From DATMXT01 sp035560415 (GTDB lineage Bacteria > Bacillota > Clostridia > Oscillospirales > Feifaniaceae): DNA of 14,687 bases. The stretch lies in NCBI GenBank assembly GCA_035560415.1, contig DATMZG010000025.1, positions 1 to 14,687 of the forward strand. Direction: 5' to 3'. The position numbers and the translations under genes were made by a program. Numbering within the stretch: the stretch's first letter is position 1; each line of letters starts with the position of its first letter. Shown piece after piece: positions 7,163 to 14,687 of the stretch. The notes beneath the pieces were generated by a model. It had not been told where the DNA came from and did no database searches. It was given only the letters and a program-made list of their open reading frames with translations.

Positions 7163-7336
7163 GACGCGCCAAATTGTATAAAATTTCAAAAAAGACATGA
7201 ATATCGTTAAACATTCATATAGAGTACCCCTTCATTTCCCATCAAAATAGACATGTGATTGTGCAACATGACGGCAAATCGGCGAAAATTTTCTACGGTT
7301 TTTCACGCTGTTCGGAGGTGTTCCAATTTTGCCCAG

Positions 7337-7365
7337 TTGCAAAGACTGTGCATCTGTGTTTAGAT
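7337..7365 (+). promoter_or_regulatory. Possible promoter of the GNAT gene
   Basis: TTGCAA at 7337-7342 and TTAGAT at 7360-7365 are separated by 17 nt, about 40 nt before the GNAT start at 7403. The -10 match is only moderate. Confidence 0.35.
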
Positions 7366-7381
7366 ATGTTTATATTTGCCC

Positions 7382-7401
7382 GGGGGAAGGGGTGGGGCGG
7401 G
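7382..7401 (+). promoter_or_regulatory. Putative G-quadruplex at the GNAT ribosome binding site
   Basis: Four guanine runs of 5, 4, 4 and 3 bases are separated by AA, T and C, ending one base before the ATG at 7403. On the sense strand this fits the rule for an intramolecular quadruplex with very short loops (2, 1 and 1 nt). The runs also supply the only ribosome-binding purines for the gene, so folding would block initiation. Formation is predicted, not shown. Confidence 0.5.
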
Positions 7402-7402
7402 A

Positions 7403-7921
7403 ATGCGGTATACCATTCGGCCGCTGTTCGACAATATTTCGGACTTCATAACCGATTCGCGCCGAAGCGCCGGCAAGGGCACGGGGCTGCTCGGCGCAAG
7501 CTCCGAGAGCAGCGAAATCATGTCCATGCTGTTCGGAGACATGTGCGAGCGAAATCACTTCTTTCTGGCCCATCGGGAAGACCAGCGCGAGGTGGTGGGC
7601 ATCGCCGGCCTCTCGGTGGGGAGTACGCCCCGCACCTGTTATACCGGCAGACTGATCCTCATTGTTCGGCAGTCGGAATATAAATACGGGCTCCACCGCA
7701 AGCTGCTCGAGCGGCTGCTCGACCTGGCCGACAATTGGCTCAAGCTGGTGCGCACCGAAATCACGGTCACGGGTGACAGTGAGCAGTATCTTCGTTTTTT
7801 TGCCTCTTACGGATTTCAGGTGGAGTCGGTCGGCGCCAAATCGCTCTACCGGGAGGGATATTTCGAGGACGAATACCACCTTGTGCGCATTGGCGGCGTT
7901 TTGTCCGGATTCCCGAAATAA
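7403..7921 (+). CDS. GNAT-family acetyltransferase-like protein
   Basis: A 172-residue protein with a GNAT-like fold. Strand segments (FFLAHREDQREVVGIAGLSVG, residues about 53-73) lead into GRLILIVRQSEYKYGLHRKLLERLLDLAD (about 82-110). The latter resembles beta4 and the acetyl-CoA-binding P-loop/helix, with YGLHRKLL in place of the textbook Q/R-x-x-G-x-G/A. It is followed by RTEITVTGDSEQYLRFFASYGFQVES, the usual position of the last strands. Acceptor unknown. The ATG at 7403 gives an N-terminus starting MRYTIRPLFD, as in many GNAT proteins; the in-frame TTG at 7376 would add nine Gly/Arg-rich residues and is unlikely. It stands alone between the sugar-acid operon and a convergent minus-strand run. 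Confidence 0.7.
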   Translation: MRYTIRPLFDNISDFITDSRRSAGKGTGLLGASSESSEIMSMLFGDMCERNHFFLAHREDQREVVGIAGLSVGSTPRTCYTGRLILIVRQSEYKYGLHRKLLERLLDLADNWLKLVRTEITVTGDSEQYLRFFASYGFQVESVGAKSLYREGYFEDEYHLVRIGGVLSGFPK

Positions 7922-7927
7922 GATGAT

Positions 7928-7965
7928 GAAAAAGGAACCTCCCGTTTCGGGAGGTTCCTTTTAAT
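7928..7965. terminator. Bidirectional intrinsic terminator between the GNAT and DUF2000 genes
   Basis: A perfect 11-bp stem (GGAACCTCCCG 7934-7944, CGGGAGGTTCC 7948-7958) with a TTT loop is flanked by A-run on the left and TTTT on the right. The A/T flanks extend the pairing, so it works in both directions for the convergent genes ending at 7921 and 7993. Confidence 0.92.
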
Positions 7966-7992
7966 AAGGCGGATACGTTCGTTTCCATCCGG

Positions 7993-8400
7993 TCACTCAT
8001 GCAGCTTAAGCCCTTTTGTCAGCCTGTCCACATGGTTCTTCTTGCCGATCATACCAATGCCCACAAGATTCAGGTCGTCCGTCTGATACTCCTCAACTTT
8101 CGCCCTGTTGGCGGCGTCATAGCCGGTCGCGAATAACTCTTCAGTGTAAATTGCCATGCGCACTTCTTTCGTGAGCGCCTTTTTCAGCAGCTCTTTGAGC
8201 TCGGGGCCGCTTGCGGCGTAAATGATGATGGGCTGCCCCGCCATCGGCAGATAGGTCACCCCGCTGCCGTCAACGTAAGGCTCTCCGATAATTGGCTGGG
8301 TGCCGCCGATTCCGCTCATTAAAAAAGCCGTGACATTGAGCTTTTGCCAGACGAGCAGGTCCTCCCGGATGACCACAACGATTTTGTTTTCAAATTCCAA
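7993..8400 (-). CDS. DUF2000 family protein
   Basis: A 135-residue protein matching the DUF2000 family (PF09391, a peptidyl-tRNA-hydrolase-II-like fold of unknown role). It opens with NKIVVVIREDLLVWQKLNVTAFLMSGIGG and has GEPYVDGSGVTYLPMAGQPIIIY in the middle. It closes with DDLNLVGIGMIGKKNHVDRLTKGLKL, which is the typical family ending. Start is a TTG at 8398-8400 preceded by AGGGG at 8 nt. It is the last gene of a five-gene minus-strand run, 21 nt after the EFR1 gene, and is closed by the terminator at 7928-7965. I do not know its function. Confidence 0.8.
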   Translation of the reverse strand: MEFENKIVVVIREDLLVWQKLNVTAFLMSGIGGTQPIIGEPYVDGSGVTYLPMAGQPIIIYAASGPELKELLKKALTKEVRMAIYTEELFATGYDAANRAKVEEYQTDDLNLVGIGMIGKKNHVDRLTKGLKLHE

Positions 8401-8421
8401 CTCAAAAACCCCTTTGTGATG

Positions 8422-9156
8422 TCAGACAAACCATTCGGGCTCTCGGCGGGCGGCGCACTTCTCGGCAAGCCACCCCCGCGTATTGGTATAGGCTTCGGCC
8501 GCCGCGGCTCTGGCCCCGTGGGGACACCGCTTGACGCAGGCAAAGCAGCGGATGCACTTCTCGGGGTCGGCGATGAGGCCGTGGATGACGCCCATTGAGC
8601 AGACGGTCTCGCAGATGCCGCACTTGACGCACTTTTCAGTCGGCTGCGGCGCGTAACCCGCTCCGGCCCCGAGCGCCTTGTAGGGGTGGGCCCCCTTGAC
8701 GGCCGGGCGTCCCGTTTTGCCCTCAGCCAGTTTTTCCGAAATGGCGGCGCCGAAAGCGCTTGCCGTTTTGAGGTCCTCAGCGTCCGGCCTGCCGGCCGCC
8801 ACGGTCTCGTTTAAGGAGTGCTCGCCGACAAAGGCGCCGGCGCCGACCACCTCAAAGCCGTCCGCTTCGAGGATGTCGCAAAGCTCCAAAAGCGCGTCGT
8901 CGTAATCTCGGTTGCCGTAGACCGCGACGGCGACGGCCTTGGCGCCATTGCCCTTGACCGTCTTCAAATAGTCTGCCGCAACGGGCGGAATGCGCCCGCT
9001 GTAGACCGGAACGCCTACAGCCACAACGTCTTTTGGCCCGTAAGAGAGCGATGTGGCGCGGGCGGCGGGCAGCGTAAAGTCATAGGCCTCGCCCTGCGCA
9101 ATCGCCTTGCAGACGGCCGCGGTCGTGCCTGTGGGGCTGAAATAAAGTGTACTCAT
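8422..9156 (-). CDS. EFR1-type flavodoxin-ferredoxin fusion
   Basis: A 244-residue cytoplasmic electron carrier. Residues 1-145 are flavodoxin-like, with the FMN phosphate loop SPTGTT at 7-12, VPVYSGRIP at about 49-57 and VYGNRDYDDAL at about 79-89. Residues 170-215 hold two 4Fe-4S clusters: C176, C179, C182, C186 (CVKCGICETVC) and C201, C204, C207, C211 (CIRCFACVKRC). The first cluster's last Cys is followed by Ser rather than Pro. The fusion architecture is that of the EFR1 ferrodoxin family. The ATG overlaps the stop of the upstream nitroreductase (ATGA), with GAGG upstream, so the two are translationally coupled and may act as an electron-transfer pair (inference). Confidence 0.9.
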   Translation of the reverse strand: MSTLYFSPTGTTAAVCKAIAQGEAYDFTLPAARATSLSYGPKDVVAVGVPVYSGRIPPVAADYLKTVKGNGAKAVAVAVYGNRDYDDALLELCDILEADGFEVVGAGAFVGEHSLNETVAAGRPDAEDLKTASAFGAAISEKLAEGKTGRPAVKGAHPYKALGAGAGYAPQPTEKCVKCGICETVCSMGVIHGLIADPEKCIRCFACVKRCPHGARAAAAEAYTNTRGWLAEKCAARREPEWFV

Positions 9157-9692
9157 TTGACAAACCTCGTAATTTCCTCAAGCGGTTTTCTGATTTTGGG
9201 CCGGGGGGCGGTCTTTTCAGCGGCGTGACCCACCGCCACGACGGCCCGGCAGGTGCAGTCCGTCGGCATGCCGAGCAGCTCTTTGACCTCTTTGTCAATA
9301 AAGGTGCCCATGATGCAGGAGGCCAGCCCCTCATCGGCTGCCGCCAGCGTCAGACAGGCCGTCGCCATGCCGACGTCCCCCTGCGCAAAGGCCTTGCACC
9401 CGAAATCTCTGTCGACATTCGGATTCAGGACGGGATGACCGACCTCAAAGACGGCCACAAGCGCCCCCGCCTTCTGCGCGTAAGCGTTGCCGCCATACAT
9501 GCGGCACAGCGCCCCGAGCTTATTTCGAAGCTCCGGCTGCGTGACCGCGACAAAATACCACGGCTGGCTGTTGCAGGCGGAGGGCGAAAGCCTCGCCGCC
9601 TCAATGCAGCGGGTGAGGGCCGCCTCGTCGACAGGTTCCGTTGAAAAATTTCGGCAGCTCTCCCTGGTCAAAATGAGCTTTGAAAACTCCAT
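9153..9692 (-). CDS. Nitroreductase-family FMN oxidoreductase
   Basis: A 179-residue protein of the nitroreductase fold. It shows the FMN-binding N-terminal motif TRESCRNF (about 9-16), SPSACNSQPWYFVAV (about 37-51), a QGDVGMATACLTLAAADEGLASCIMG helix region and a late VVAVGHAAE segment. Such enzymes use FMN to reduce nitro groups, quinones or other unsaturated substrates with NAD(P)H or ferredoxin. The natural substrate cannot be told. The ATG at 9690-9692 has AAGGAAG upstream and gives the normal family N-terminus; an upstream in-frame start is rejected because it lies inside the preceding gene. It begins 19 nt after the serine hydrolase and overlaps the EFR1 start. Confidence 0.9.
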   Translation of the reverse strand: MEFSKLILTRESCRNFSTEPVDEAALTRCIEAARLSPSACNSQPWYFVAVTQPELRNKLGALCRMYGGNAYAQKAGALVAVFEVGHPVLNPNVDRDFGCKAFAQGDVGMATACLTLAAADEGLASCIMGTFIDKEVKELLGMPTDCTCRAVVAVGHAAEKTAPRPKIRKPLEEITRFVK

Positions 9693-9711
9693 AATATGCT
9701 TCCTTTCTTCG

Positions 9712-10596
9712 TCAGTCGGTGATGATATACTCTCGAATCGGCGCAAGCGGCCTGCCCGTCGCCTCCTCCATGAGCTCGCAGCAGACCTGCAGTCCGCCCT
9801 CGCCGTTTGTGAACAACAGGGCCCCGTCCCCCGCCTCGTCTAAGGCGAAAAGCGCCTTGAAGCAGCCGTTGTCCCCCCAGTGCCAGACAAGCCCATCGAA
9901 AAGCCCGAGCCCCAGTCCCCACTCAATGTCCTCGTTCAGACGGCTTTGCGGCTTTTTCATCAGGGGATACTCGGGCGCTGCAAAAAGCCCCGCGAGAAAT
10001 TTAGCGTAGTCGGCAAGCGTCGTGTGCATGGAGTAGGCGGCGTTCAAGACCGGCTTAGAGCGTTTGGGCTGCTCCACGCCCTCCTTGTCGACGGCGGCCG
10101 GAATTCGGGGGGCCATGTCGGGCGTCCACCCCATGCGGGCGTCCTCCATTCCGAAGGGCTCCAGCACATATGTACGGCAGAGTTCGTCCAAGGGGACGGG
10201 ACAGGACCGCTGGAGCCAGTGATATCCCTCCCCCGAATACTGAAAGCCGCACCCGGGGTCAAAGTGGAGCGTAAGCGGCTTTTTGGCCCAGTTTTCAAAC
10301 CCGCCCGAGTGGGAGAGCAGCATGCGGGGCGTGATGCGTGATACCCGCGCGTCCTCCGAGATGACCTCGTCCGAACAGGCGCACACCGGCCGGTCGAGGT
10401 CAAAGAGCCCCGACCGGATGAGCGAGAGCGCAAAGACCGGCTTAGTCAGGGAGGCGGCCTCAAAGAGGTGGTCTTCCTGCGCCGCGCCGTAATAGGCGAA
10501 GTCCGAGGGCTTGCCGCCCGCAAAACGCGCGGCGGCAAGCCCCGGGACGTTGTGCCGGCCCATGAGGGCGAGGGTTTCGGATTTACTTCTCCACAT
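9712..10596 (-). CDS. Beta-lactamase-related (SxxK) serine hydrolase
   Basis: A 294-residue protein of the class C beta-lactamase/esterase family (PF00144). It has the S-x-x-K nucleophile motif AASLTKP (S49, K52), MLLSHSGGFENW at about 92-103, the tyrosine motif QYSGEGY (Y120) and HWGDNG (H239-G241) in the KTG position. It has no signal peptide or lipobox, so it is likely cytoplasmic, which argues against a periplasmic or extracellular role in beta-lactam resistance; an esterase or peptidase role is more likely. The ATG at 10594-10596 lies 14 nt inside the end of the HMA gene, implying translational coupling, and no strong ribosome binding site is seen. The substrate is unknown. Confidence 0.85.
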   Translation of the reverse strand: MWRSKSETLALMGRHNVPGLAAARFAGGKPSDFAYYGAAQEDHLFEAASLTKPVFALSLIRSGLFDLDRPVCACSDEVISEDARVSRITPRMLLSHSGGFENWAKKPLTLHFDPGCGFQYSGEGYHWLQRSCPVPLDELCRTYVLEPFGMEDARMGWTPDMAPRIPAAVDKEGVEQPKRSKPVLNAAYSMHTTLADYAKFLAGLFAAPEYPLMKKPQSRLNEDIEWGLGLGLFDGLVWHWGDNGCFKALFALDEAGDGALLFTNGEGGLQVCCELMEEATGRPLAPIREYIITD

Positions 10597-10765
10597 CGTA
10601 GCCGGCTTCTTCGATGGCGGCCGCGGCCTTTACGACGTCGCCCTCGATTTTGGCGTAGCCGATGCCGACTTCGGTGTAGGCGACGCCGGCCTCCTCAAGC
10701 GCGGTCTTGACGGCGTTCACGCAGTGCTGGCAGCCCATGCCGGTGATTTTCAGTTCTGTCATCAT
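10583..10765 (-). CDS. Heavy-metal-associated (HMA) domain protein, CopZ-like
   Basis: A 60-residue single HMA domain with the metal-binding loop G-M-G-C-Q-H-C (C12, C15) followed by VNAVKTALEEAGV and the closing AAAAIEEAGYDVEK helix. Such small proteins bind Cu(I) or a similar soft metal and pass it to a P-type ATPase or regulator. No ATPase or Cso/CueR-type regulator is in the window. AGGAGG stands 5 nt before the ATG at 10763-10765 and 8 nt before a second ATG, so either may be used. It heads the minus-strand run and overlaps the serine hydrolase by 14 nt. The region to the divergent sirtuin is only 68 nt and must hold both promoters. Confidence 0.88.
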   Translation of the reverse strand: MMTELKITGMGCQHCVNAVKTALEEAGVAYTEVGIGYAKIEGDVVKAAAAIEEAGYDVEK

Positions 10766-10805
10766 AAACACCTCCTGTGCAAGTCTATTTTAACACAATT
10801 TTCCG

Positions 10806-10814
10806 TGCTATACT
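10806..10814 (+). promoter_or_regulatory. Possible extended -10 promoter of the sirtuin gene
   Basis: TGC-TATACT at 10806-10814 is an extended -10 element. No good -35 is seen at the matching distance. Transcription would begin near 10821, leaving a very short leader that starts at the ribosome binding site GGGAGA (10821-10826). Confidence 0.4.
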
Positions 10815-10833
10815 ATACATGGGAGATGAGGAG

Positions 10834-11568
10834 ATGACAAATTTAACCGAAGTGGAAAAACTGAGGGGGCTCATTGAAGAGAGCACCCGCATTGTCTTTT
10901 TCGGCGGGGCGGGCGTGTCGACCGAGAGCGGCATACCCGACTTTCGCAGCGAGGACGGCCTATACAGCCGCAAATACGACTACCCGCCCGAGGTCATGCT
11001 GAGCCGCGACTTCTTTGACGAACACCCCGCCGCCTTTTTCAAGTTTTACCGCGAGACGCTGGCAGGTCCCGACGTAAAGCCAAACCGCGCCCACTGGGCC
11101 TTGGCGAAGCTGGAGCAAGACGGCAAGCTGACGGCGGTCGTCACTCAGAACATCGACGGGCTGCACCAGGCGGCCGGGAGCCGCAGGGTCTATGAGCTGC
11201 ACGGCAGCGTGGCCAGGAACACCTGCATGCGGTGCGGGAAAAATTATCCCGGCGCAGAGGTCGTGCGGCAGGCCGCGGACATCCCAAGGTGTAGCTGCGG
11301 CGGTATCATCAAGCCCGACGTCGTGCTCTACGGCGAGGACCTGCCCCGGACCGCCGTCTCGGGCGCGGTGCGGGCCATGCGGCAGGCGGACCTGCTCATC
11401 GTGGGCGGCACGTCGCTCGTCGTCTACCCGGCGGCGGGGCTGCTGCGATATTTCCATAGCAAGCCCATCGTCCTCATCAACCGGGACGCCACCCCCTACG
11501 ACGGGGAGGCCGACCTCGTCATCCGCCGGCCCATAGGCGAGGTTTTGGGGGAAGCAATCGGAGTTTAG
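10834..11568 (+). CDS. NAD-dependent protein deacylase (sirtuin, SIR2 family)
   Basis: A 244-residue full-length sirtuin. It has the NAD-binding GAGVSTESGIPDFRS (25-39), TQNIDGLHQAAG (104-115), the catalytic histidine H123 in ELHGSV and a zinc-binding set C131-x2-C134 and C153-x-C155. GEDLP and GGTSLVVYPAAGL follow in the NAD domain. Sirtuins remove acetyl or other acyl groups from lysines using NAD+, and act in the cytoplasm on metabolic enzymes such as acetyl-CoA synthetase. The ATG at 10834 has GGGAGA at 7 nt; the longer frame from 10777 would run back through the promoter region. It is divergent from the HMA-headed run. A 6-bp GC hairpin follows (11571-11591) without a T-tract, so termination there is uncertain. 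Confidence 0.93.
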   Translation: MTNLTEVEKLRGLIEESTRIVFFGGAGVSTESGIPDFRSEDGLYSRKYDYPPEVMLSRDFFDEHPAAFFKFYRETLAGPDVKPNRAHWALAKLEQDGKLTAVVTQNIDGLHQAAGSRRVYELHGSVARNTCMRCGKNYPGAEVVRQAADIPRCSCGGIIKPDVVLYGEDLPRTAVSGAVRAMRQADLLIVGGTSLVVYPAAGLLRYFHSKPIVLINRDATPYDGEADLVIRRPIGEVLGEAIGV

Positions 11569-11629
11569 CGGCCTGCTCGCCGGGGGCAGGCGTAAGGTAA
11601 AAAGTAACAAAAATGTCATATCCTGCATA

Positions 11630-11658
11630 TTGACTTGTGCCAAAATGAAGGGTATAAT
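11630..11658 (+). promoter_or_regulatory. Consensus promoter of thrS
   Basis: TTGACT at 11630-11635 and TATAAT at 11653-11658, spacer exactly 17 nt, one base from the full sigma-A consensus. Transcription would start near 11665. The preceding 11592-11629 is AT-rich with no gene seen. Confidence 0.9.
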
Positions 11659-11664
11659 ACTCGG

Positions 11665-11899
11665 TACAGGCGATGAAGGGAACAAGCGAAATCTTTTTTG
11701 CGCAGAGAGGACGGCCACAGGCTGAAAGCCGTCCAAAACAAGTTTTCGCGCACCACCCCGGAGATACTGTCGGCTTGCCCCGTTAAAGGCATCAAGAGCG
11801 GCGGGAAGTTTTTCCGCAATTCGGGTGGAACCACGCAGGCAATAAAAATTGCTGACTGCGCCCCGAAGGGTATTCACATGCCCTTCGGGGCGATTTTAT
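11665..11899 (+). ncRNA. T-box leader responding to uncharged tRNA-Thr
   Basis: The leader has the parts of a T-box riboswitch in order. In Stem I, AGAGAG (11704-11709) and a distal hairpin GGACGGC/GCCGTCC (11709-11733) are followed by the specifier region with ACC at 11752-11754 (or 11755-11757), a threonine codon. A stem III-like hairpin is at 11801-11817. The T-box sequence GGGTGGAACCACG is at 11823-11835. A 12-bp terminator stem (11859-11870 with 11881-11892) is followed by ATTTTAT. The competing antiterminator is visible as TTCGGG (11820-11825) pairing with CCCGAA (11862-11867). When uncharged tRNA-Thr binds, thrS is read through. The UGGA in the T-box implies a tRNA ending UCCA, that is, U at the discriminator position. 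Confidence 0.93.
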
Positions 11900-11940
11900 A
11901 TGCCAGCCGCCGCCGGTTGGCAAGTTGGAGGGAAATATTT

Positions 11941-13853
<1,913 letters not shown>

Positions 13854-13857
<4 letters not shown>

Positions 13858-14615
13858 CCGCCGCCTCAGTCCCGATTTACGCCCTGTCCTCCGGGCTCCT
13901 GTTTGCCGTATTTGCGGCAAGCTTTGCCGGGGTTGTCATCCAGTGCGTCACGGGATTCGGCTATGCCATTGTGCTGATGGCGGTGCTGCCCCTCATTGTG
14001 CCCGACCTCACATTGGCCGTCGCCGCGACCGGCGTCATCACGTTTGCGCAGTCGCTGGCCTCGGTCTGGCGCTACCGCGAGGGAGTGCAGTGGAAGCTGC
14101 TGCCCCCCTGCCTTGCCGCCTATTTTGTGATGAGCTTCTTCGCCATTCGCCTTGCGGCCGTCAGCTCGGTCGACGCCTTACGCCGGCCGATGGGGGCCTT
14201 CCTCATCGCGCTTGCGGCCTACTTCGTCTTTTTTGCCGGCAAAGTCCGCATCAGGGGCGGCCCGGCGCAGGGCGGGGCGGCCGGCGCCGTCTCGGGCGTC
14301 ACCGGCGGACTCTTTGCCATCGGCGGTCCGCCCATGGTGGTCTATTTTCTGTCGGCGACAAGTACAAACGCCGCCTACATGGCGACGCTGCAGGCCTTTT
14401 TCCTCGTCACGGGCGTTTACACCAACGCGGTGCGGCTGGCAAACGGGCTTATCACAAGGCAGGTTTTCATGCTGGCGCTGCCGGCACTTGCAGGGCTTGT
14501 GCTCGGCATGGCAGTCGGCGTGAAGCTCTTTGACAGGCTCGACCCCGAGCGCCTGCGAAAGCTGGTCTACGCCTTCATGGCAGCCTCGGGGCTCTGGATT
14601 TTGATTTCGGGATAA
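13854..14615 (+). CDS. TauE/SafE-family membrane permease (probable anion exporter)
   Basis: A 253-residue membrane protein with about eight hydrophobic segments and the two-repeat pattern of the TauE/SafE family (PF01925). It has FAGVVIQCVTGFGYAIVLMAVLPLIVP near the N-terminus and GAVSGVTGGLFAIGGPPMVVYFLSA in the second half, where GGPP is the family mark. Members move sulfite, sulfonates or other small anions across the membrane; substrate unknown here. The GTG start overlaps the thrS stop (GTGA), with only weak purine-rich sequence upstream, so it is likely translated by reinitiation after thrS and shares the threonine T-box control. Such coupling of a permease to thrS is unusual. Confidence 0.85.
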
Positions 14616-14624
14616 ATATTTTAA

Positions 14625-14640
14625 TTAAGTCTTGACTTAA
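14625..14640. repeat. Perfect inverted repeat over the -35 element of a rightward promoter
   Basis: TTAAGTC-TT-GACTTAA, 7-bp arms and a 2-nt centre, with the -35 TTGACT inside it. It is too AT-rich and lacks a T-tract to be a terminator for the TauE-like gene, so an operator is more likely. Confidence 0.6.
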
Positions 14641-14660
14641 CTGTGCGCCCCCTGTATATT
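14632..14660 (+). promoter_or_regulatory. Promoter of an unseen gene to the right
   Basis: TTGACT at 14632-14637 and TATATT at 14655-14660 with a 17-nt spacer, near consensus. It faces out of the window, so the gene it drives is not visible. Confidence 0.75.
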
Positions 14661-14687
14661 TAATTTAGCGATTGCTAAATTAAATAT
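14656..14687. repeat. Perfect 14-bp inverted repeat from the -10 element to the window end
   Basis: ATATTTAATTTAGC (14656-14669) and its exact reverse complement (14674-14687) flank GATT. The left arm overlaps the -10 element. The core TTAGC-N4-GCTAA resembles operators of MarR-type and ArsR-type repressors, but that is only a similarity of form. The arms may extend past the window. Confidence 0.65.

Noticed and set aside
7064..7198. A 45-residue N-terminal extension of the kdgT-like permease
   Set aside because: It covers the -10 promoter element and has no family similarity; the ATG at 7063 has GGAGG and starts with the family's own N-terminus.
9712..10596. The SxxK hydrolase as a beta-lactam resistance gene
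   Set aside because: There is no signal peptide, the third motif is HWG rather than KTG, and the gene sits in a redox/metal run; the wider family is mostly esterases and peptidases.
11571..11591. Terminator after the sirtuin gene
   Set aside because: A 6-bp GCCTGC/GCAGGC stem exists, but no T-tract follows, so it is not a convincing intrinsic terminator.
11698..11940. An 81-codon N-terminal extension of thrS
   Set aside because: It translates the T-box leader and its terminator; the ATG at 11941 has a good ribosome binding site and gives the normal ThrRS N-terminus.

Overview
The window looks like chromosomal DNA from a high-GC member of the Clostridia (Bacillota), plausibly an Oscillospirales-type gut anaerobe. 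The evidence is a tRNA-Thr-responsive T-box leader in front of thrS, strong AGGAGG-type ribosome binding sites with frequent TTG/GTG starts, consensus TTGACT/TATAAT promoters, an EFR1-type flavodoxin-ferredoxin, a GntR/MocR regulator and an ECF transporter S component. The taxonomic assignment is inference. I see no tRNA, rRNA, IS element, phage gene, CRISPR array or recognisable defence system.

Layout from left to right. (1) 1-912: the start of a MocR-type GntR regulator (minus, cut by the window edge), divergent from an ECF S component. (2) 996-3346: a promoter, a leader with a strong hairpin that buries the ribosome binding site, an AEC-family permease and a Cys/Met-metabolism PLP lyase, closed by a bidirectional terminator. 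(3) 7063-3372, minus strand: a sugar-acid operon in the order kdgT-like permease, UxaA-family large subunit, UxaA-family small SAF subunit, second UxaA-family large subunit. (4) 7403-7921: a lone GNAT-family acetyltransferase with a four-run G-tract directly against its start codon, closed by another bidirectional terminator. (5) 10765-7993, minus strand: a compact five-gene run of HMA metal-binding protein, SxxK serine hydrolase, nitroreductase, EFR1 flavodoxin-ferredoxin and DUF2000 protein. (6) 10834-11568: a sirtuin, divergent from that run. (7) 11630-14615: consensus promoter, threonyl T-box, thrS, and a TauE/SafE-family permease whose GTG start overlaps the thrS stop. (8) 14616-14687: the promoter of an unseen gene to the right, carrying two perfect inverted repeats over its -35 and -10 elements.

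How the genes fit together. The kdgT/UxaA operon is best read as uptake and dehydration of a sugar acid to a 2-keto-3-deoxy acid, but no KDG kinase or aldolase is present and the large subunit is duplicated, so the substrate is open. The AEC permease and the PLP lyase probably form one unit handling a sulfur amino acid or its keto acid/thiol products. The TauE-like permease appears to share the threonine-responsive control of thrS, which is unusual. I found no clear new multi-gene system. The most interesting leads are the two-large/one-small UxaA arrangement, the T-box-controlled permease, the G-quadruplex-like start region, the SD-burying hairpin and the palindromic promoter at the right end.
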